From NCBI GenBank assembly GCA_041476585.1, contig JBGOTT010000171.1, positions 1 through 8,573 of the forward strand: a stretch of 8,573 nucleotides of DNA. Reading direction: 5' to 3'. The notes beneath the pieces are model-generated. The model was not told the origin of the DNA. It did no database searches and saw only the letters and a list, made by a program, of their open reading frames with translations. Positions 6,438 through 8,573 of this stretch are shown one piece after another. Position numbers and translations under genes: made by a program. The stretch is from JADGRQ01 sp041476585 (GTDB taxonomy: Bacteria > Pseudomonadota > Gammaproteobacteria > Burkholderiales > SG8-39). How positions within the stretch are numbered: position 1 is the stretch's first letter; each line of letters starts with the position of its first letter.

Positions 6438-7307
6438 ATGAAGCGTTTGCCGATGATCGTGCTCGCTGCCGGGCTTGCGCTGGGGGCGAGGGTTGCGCTG
6501 GCGGCCCCGGCCGCGATGGTCGAGGGCGTGCAGATGCCGGCCTGGGTGGAGCGCGATGCCAACGGCGTGCCGCTTGCGCCTGGTATGGAACTGAAAGGCG
6601 GCGACGAGCTGCGCACCGGCGCGGGCGCGCGCATCTACGTGAAGCTCTCCGAAGGCAGCCTGGTGCAGCTGGGCGAAAATGCGTCGCTGCGGCTGCAGGA
6701 TCTTGCTCCGCAGGGCGACGGTTTGTTCAAGGCGACGATGAACGTGCTCGAGGGCGCCTTCCGTTTCACGACGGATGTGCTGAAGAAGGAGCGGCGCCGG
6801 GAGGTCAACATCCAGATCCGGACCGTGACTGCCGGAATCCGCGGCACCGACCTGTGGGGAAAATCGACCGAGGACCGCCAAATCGTCTGCCTGATCGAGG
6901 GAAAGATCGAAGTCGGCGCGCAGGGCGAGGCGGTGGTGACGATGGACCAGCCGCAGCAGTTCTACCAGCGCGTGAAAGGCAGTACGCTGCCCGTGGGCAA
7001 GGTGGCCGACGCCCAGCTCGCCGAGTGGTCGAAGGAGACCGCGATCGAAACGGGGCGTGGCGCGGCGCGGCGCGGCGGCAAATGGAAAGTCACGCTCGCC
7101 ACCGTCGAGACGCAGGACGCGGCGCTCACGGTGTACGACGCGGTGCGCGCCGCCGGCTATGCAGCGACGATATTGCCGGTGAAGACCGACGAGAAAACGC
7201 TCTACCACGTGCGCATCGTGCAACTTCTGTCGCAGGCCGATGCGGAGACTCTCGCGGGGCACTTGCGCGGCAAGTACGGGATCGCCGATCCGAAGGTCTC
7301 GGGCTGA
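6438..7307 (+). CDS. Exported FecR-domain protein with C-terminal SPOR domain
   Basis: Specific function unknown. The 289-residue product starts with a Sec signal peptide: positively charged MKR, a hydrophobic core to about residue 21, and an ALA-A cleavage site after Ala22. No further membrane segment and no lipobox are seen, so it should be a soluble periplasmic protein. Residues about 55-159 form a FecR-like domain (GDELRTGAGARIYVKLSEGS at 55-74, TVTAGIRGTDLW at 129-140, VCLIEGKIEV at 150-159). Residues about 215-289 look like a SPOR domain (KWKVTLATV, then AGYAATI, YHVRIVQL and a closing LAGHLRGKYGI). SPOR domains bind peptidoglycan stripped of stem peptides, often at septa. Unlike the FecR iron regulator it lacks a cytoplasmic anti-sigma part and a transmembrane helix, and no sigma factor is nearby. 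A periplasmic cell-wall binding or scaffold role is inferred. Confidence in domains is good, in role low. Confidence 0.88.
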   Translation: MKRLPMIVLAAGLALGARVALAAPAAMVEGVQMPAWVERDANGVPLAPGMELKGGDELRTGAGARIYVKLSEGSLVQLGENASLRLQDLAPQGDGLFKATMNVLEGAFRFTTDVLKKERRREVNIQIRTVTAGIRGTDLWGKSTEDRQIVCLIEGKIEVGAQGEAVVTMDQPQQFYQRVKGSTLPVGKVADAQLAEWSKETAIETGRGAARRGGKWKVTLATVETQDAALTVYDAVRAAGYAATILPVKTDEKTLYHVRIVQLLSQADAETLAGHLRGKYGIADPKVSG

Positions 7308-7368
7308 GGCGGGCTGTCCTGTTCTGGTAAGGCGGCGACGAGGCACACGCGGCTTATAATCGCTCGTC
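7308..7368 (+). other. Intergenic region before uvrD
   Basis: These 61 bases separate the FecR-SPOR stop from the uvrD start. They contain TATAAT at 7355-7360. I see no stem-loop followed by a T run, so no intrinsic terminator for the upstream gene can be claimed, and no Shine-Dalgarno before uvrD. Confidence 0.6.
7355..7360 (+). promoter_or_regulatory. Putative -10 box of uvrD (TATAAT)
   Basis: A perfect TATAAT ends 8 bases before the uvrD TTG. With the usual 6-8 base distance, transcription would begin at about 7366-7368, leaving almost no leader. No TTGACA-like -35 is visible at 16-18 bp spacing (GCGGCG at 17). Confidence 0.6.
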
Positions 7369-8573
7369 TTGTCGCTCCATCTCGAACACCTCAATCCCGA
7401 GCAACTCGCCGCCGTCACCCTCGCGGATCAGCACGCACTGATCCTCGCCGGGGCCGGCAGCGGCAAGACGCGTGTACTCACCACGCGCATCGCCTGGCTG
7501 CTGAAAAGCGGCGCGGTGTCGCCGGCCGGAATACTCGCGGTGACGTTCACCAACAAGGCCGCGCGGGAGATGTTCGCGCGACTCGCCGCGATGCTGGCCG
7601 TGAATCCGCGCGGCATGTGGATCGGGACCTTCCACGGCCTGTGCAACCGCATGCTGCGCGCCCATCATCGCGAAGCGGGACTGCCGCAGGCGTTCCAGAT
7701 CCTCGATTCCGCCGACCAGCTCGCCGCGGTGAAGCGCTTGCTGCGCGCATCGAACGTGGACGAAGACCGCTTTTCGCCGAGGGAGGTGCAGTATTTCATC
7801 AACGCGCGCAAGGAAGAGGGCATGCACGCCGGCGAGGTCCCCGCAGCGGACGACATAACGCGCCGCCAGGCCGAGTTGTACGCCGCCTACGATGCGCAAT
7901 GCCAGCGCGAGGGCGTGGTCGATTTCGCGGAGTTATTGCTGAGGAGCTACGAGTTGCTGCGCAACAACGAGATCCTGCGCGAGCACTACGCCAGCCGCTT
8001 CCGCCATATCCTGGTGGATGAGTTCCAGGACACCAACCGCCTGCAGTACCGCTGGATCAAACTGCTCGCGGGCCGGGCTGCGTGCGTGTTCGCAGTCGGC
8101 GACGACGACCAGTCGATCTACGCGTTTCGCGGCGCGCATGTCGGCAACATGGCCGATTTCGAGCGCGACTTCGGCGTCCAGAAGGTGATCCGGCTCGAGC
8201 AGAACTACCGCTCGCACGGCAACATCCTTGATGCAGCCAACGCGCTGATCGCGCACAATCGCAACCGTCTGGGGAAAAACCTCTGGACCGCGACCGGCGA
8301 GGGCGAACGCCTGCGCATCTACGAGGGCGAATCCGACGCCGGCGAAGCGCGCTTCCTGGTCGACGAGGCGCAGGCGCTTGCGCGCGAGGGCAGGCGGTTC
8401 GCCGATATCGCGATCCTGTATCGCTCGAACGCCCAGTCGCGCGTGATCGAGCATGCGCTGTTCGGTGCTGGCATTTCCTACCGCGTGTACGGGGGATTGC
8501 GATTTTTCGAGCGCGCCGAGGTCAAGCACGCGCTTGCCTACCTGCGGCTGGCTGCCAATCCCGACGAAGACAA
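7369..8573 (+). CDS. uvrD: ATP-dependent DNA helicase UvrD (helicase II), 3' end cut by window edge
   Basis: UvrD is a 3'-5' superfamily 1A helicase that removes the incised strand in nucleotide-excision and mismatch repair. From TTG at 7369, 401 codons run open to the right edge, roughly the first 55% of the usual ~720 residues. Motifs in order: Q motif LNPEQLAAV (8-16), Walker A AGAGSGKT (27-34), Ia AVTFTNKAA (57-65), Ib GTFHGLC (86-92), Walker B DEFQD (217-221), III GDDDQSIYAFRGA (244-256), IV IRLEQNYRS (274-282) and YRVYGGLRFFER (371-382). GMWIGTFHGL, LRAHH and FQILDSADQL match UvrD rather than Rep. A stop at 7357-7359 is in frame, and the Q motif is only 8 residues in, so TTG 7369 is the only sensible start. 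There is no Shine-Dalgarno. Later helicase motifs lie outside the window. Confidence 0.95.
   Translation, partial: MSLHLEHLNPEQLAAVTLADQHALILAGAGSGKTRVLTTRIAWLLKSGAVSPAGILAVTFTNKAAREMFARLAAMLAVNPRGMWIGTFHGLCNRMLRAHHREAGLPQAFQILDSADQLAAVKRLLRASNVDEDRFSPREVQYFINARKEEGMHAGEVPAADDITRRQAELYAAYDAQCQREGVVDFAELLLRSYELLRNNEILREHYASRFRHILVDEFQDTNRLQYRWIKLLAGRAACVFAVGDDDQSIYAFRGAHVGNMADFERDFGVQKVIRLEQNYRSHGNILDAANALIAHNRNRLGKNLWTATGEGERLRIYEGESDAGEARFLVDEAQALAREGRRFADIAILYRSNAQSRVIEHALFGAGISYRVYGGLRFFERAEVKHALAYLRLAANPDED

Noticed and set aside
6322..6438. A 39-residue N-terminal extension of LeuS from a TTG at 6438
   Set aside because: It lacks family similarity, would cover the TATAAT box and overlap the start of the divergent gene, while ATG 6321 matches the normal LeuS N-terminus.
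6438..7307. A FecR/sigma-factor iron-signalling system
   Set aside because: The protein is exported, has no cytoplasmic anti-sigma segment or transmembrane helix, and neither a sigma factor nor a TonB receptor is in the window.
7308..7350. An intrinsic terminator after the FecR-SPOR gene
   Set aside because: The region is GC-rich, but I could not find a clear stem-loop followed by a T run.
6363..7418. A 351-codon minus-strand open frame opposite the FecR-SPOR gene
   Set aside because: No family resemblance, it covers the leuS promoter, and the plus-strand gene has a strong ribosome site, signal peptide and two domains.

Overview
The window is a compact, GC-rich stretch of a bacterial chromosome. 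Gene content and protein flavour point to a betaproteobacterium. The cluster order leuS-lptE-holA-proA-nadD-rsfS, a Gram-negative outer-membrane lipoprotein gene (lptE), and an UvrD very close in motif wording to proteobacterial UvrD all fit. Genus cannot be read from the sequence. No rRNA, tRNA, insertion sequence, prophage, CRISPR array or sizeable repeat is visible, and no gap between genes exceeds about 120 bases.

The left three quarters (1-6321) is one minus-strand block read from right to left: leuS (leucyl-tRNA synthetase), lptE (LPS-assembly lipoprotein), holA (DNA polymerase III delta), proA (glutamate-5-semialdehyde dehydrogenase), nadD (nicotinate mononucleotide adenylyltransferase) and rsfS (ribosomal silencing factor, cut by the left edge). 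Every junction is an overlap or a 3-base gap: TAATG, TAA-CCT-TTG, 17 bp, TGATG and 14 bp. It therefore looks like one co-transcribed, translationally coupled housekeeping operon. A perfect TATAAT lies 40 bases upstream of the leuS ATG. The functions are translation, envelope assembly, replication, proline synthesis, NAD synthesis and ribosome dormancy, so the common theme is growth rather than a single pathway.

A 116-bp divergent intergenic region (6322-6437) separates this operon from two plus-strand genes. The first (6438-7307) encodes an exported protein with a FecR-like domain followed by a C-terminal SPOR domain. It is the only gene here without a well-defined role. After a 61-bp gap comes uvrD (7369 to the right edge), a superfamily 1 DNA helicase that starts with TTG and has a perfect TATAAT so close that its mRNA may be leaderless.

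I found no convincing new multi-gene system. The points most worth a second look are the FecR-SPOR protein, the possibly leaderless TTG start of uvrD, the TMSKS variant and four-cysteine zinc-type insert in LeuS, and the lptE/holA junction, where two genes in the same frame are separated by one sense codon and the second starts with TTG.
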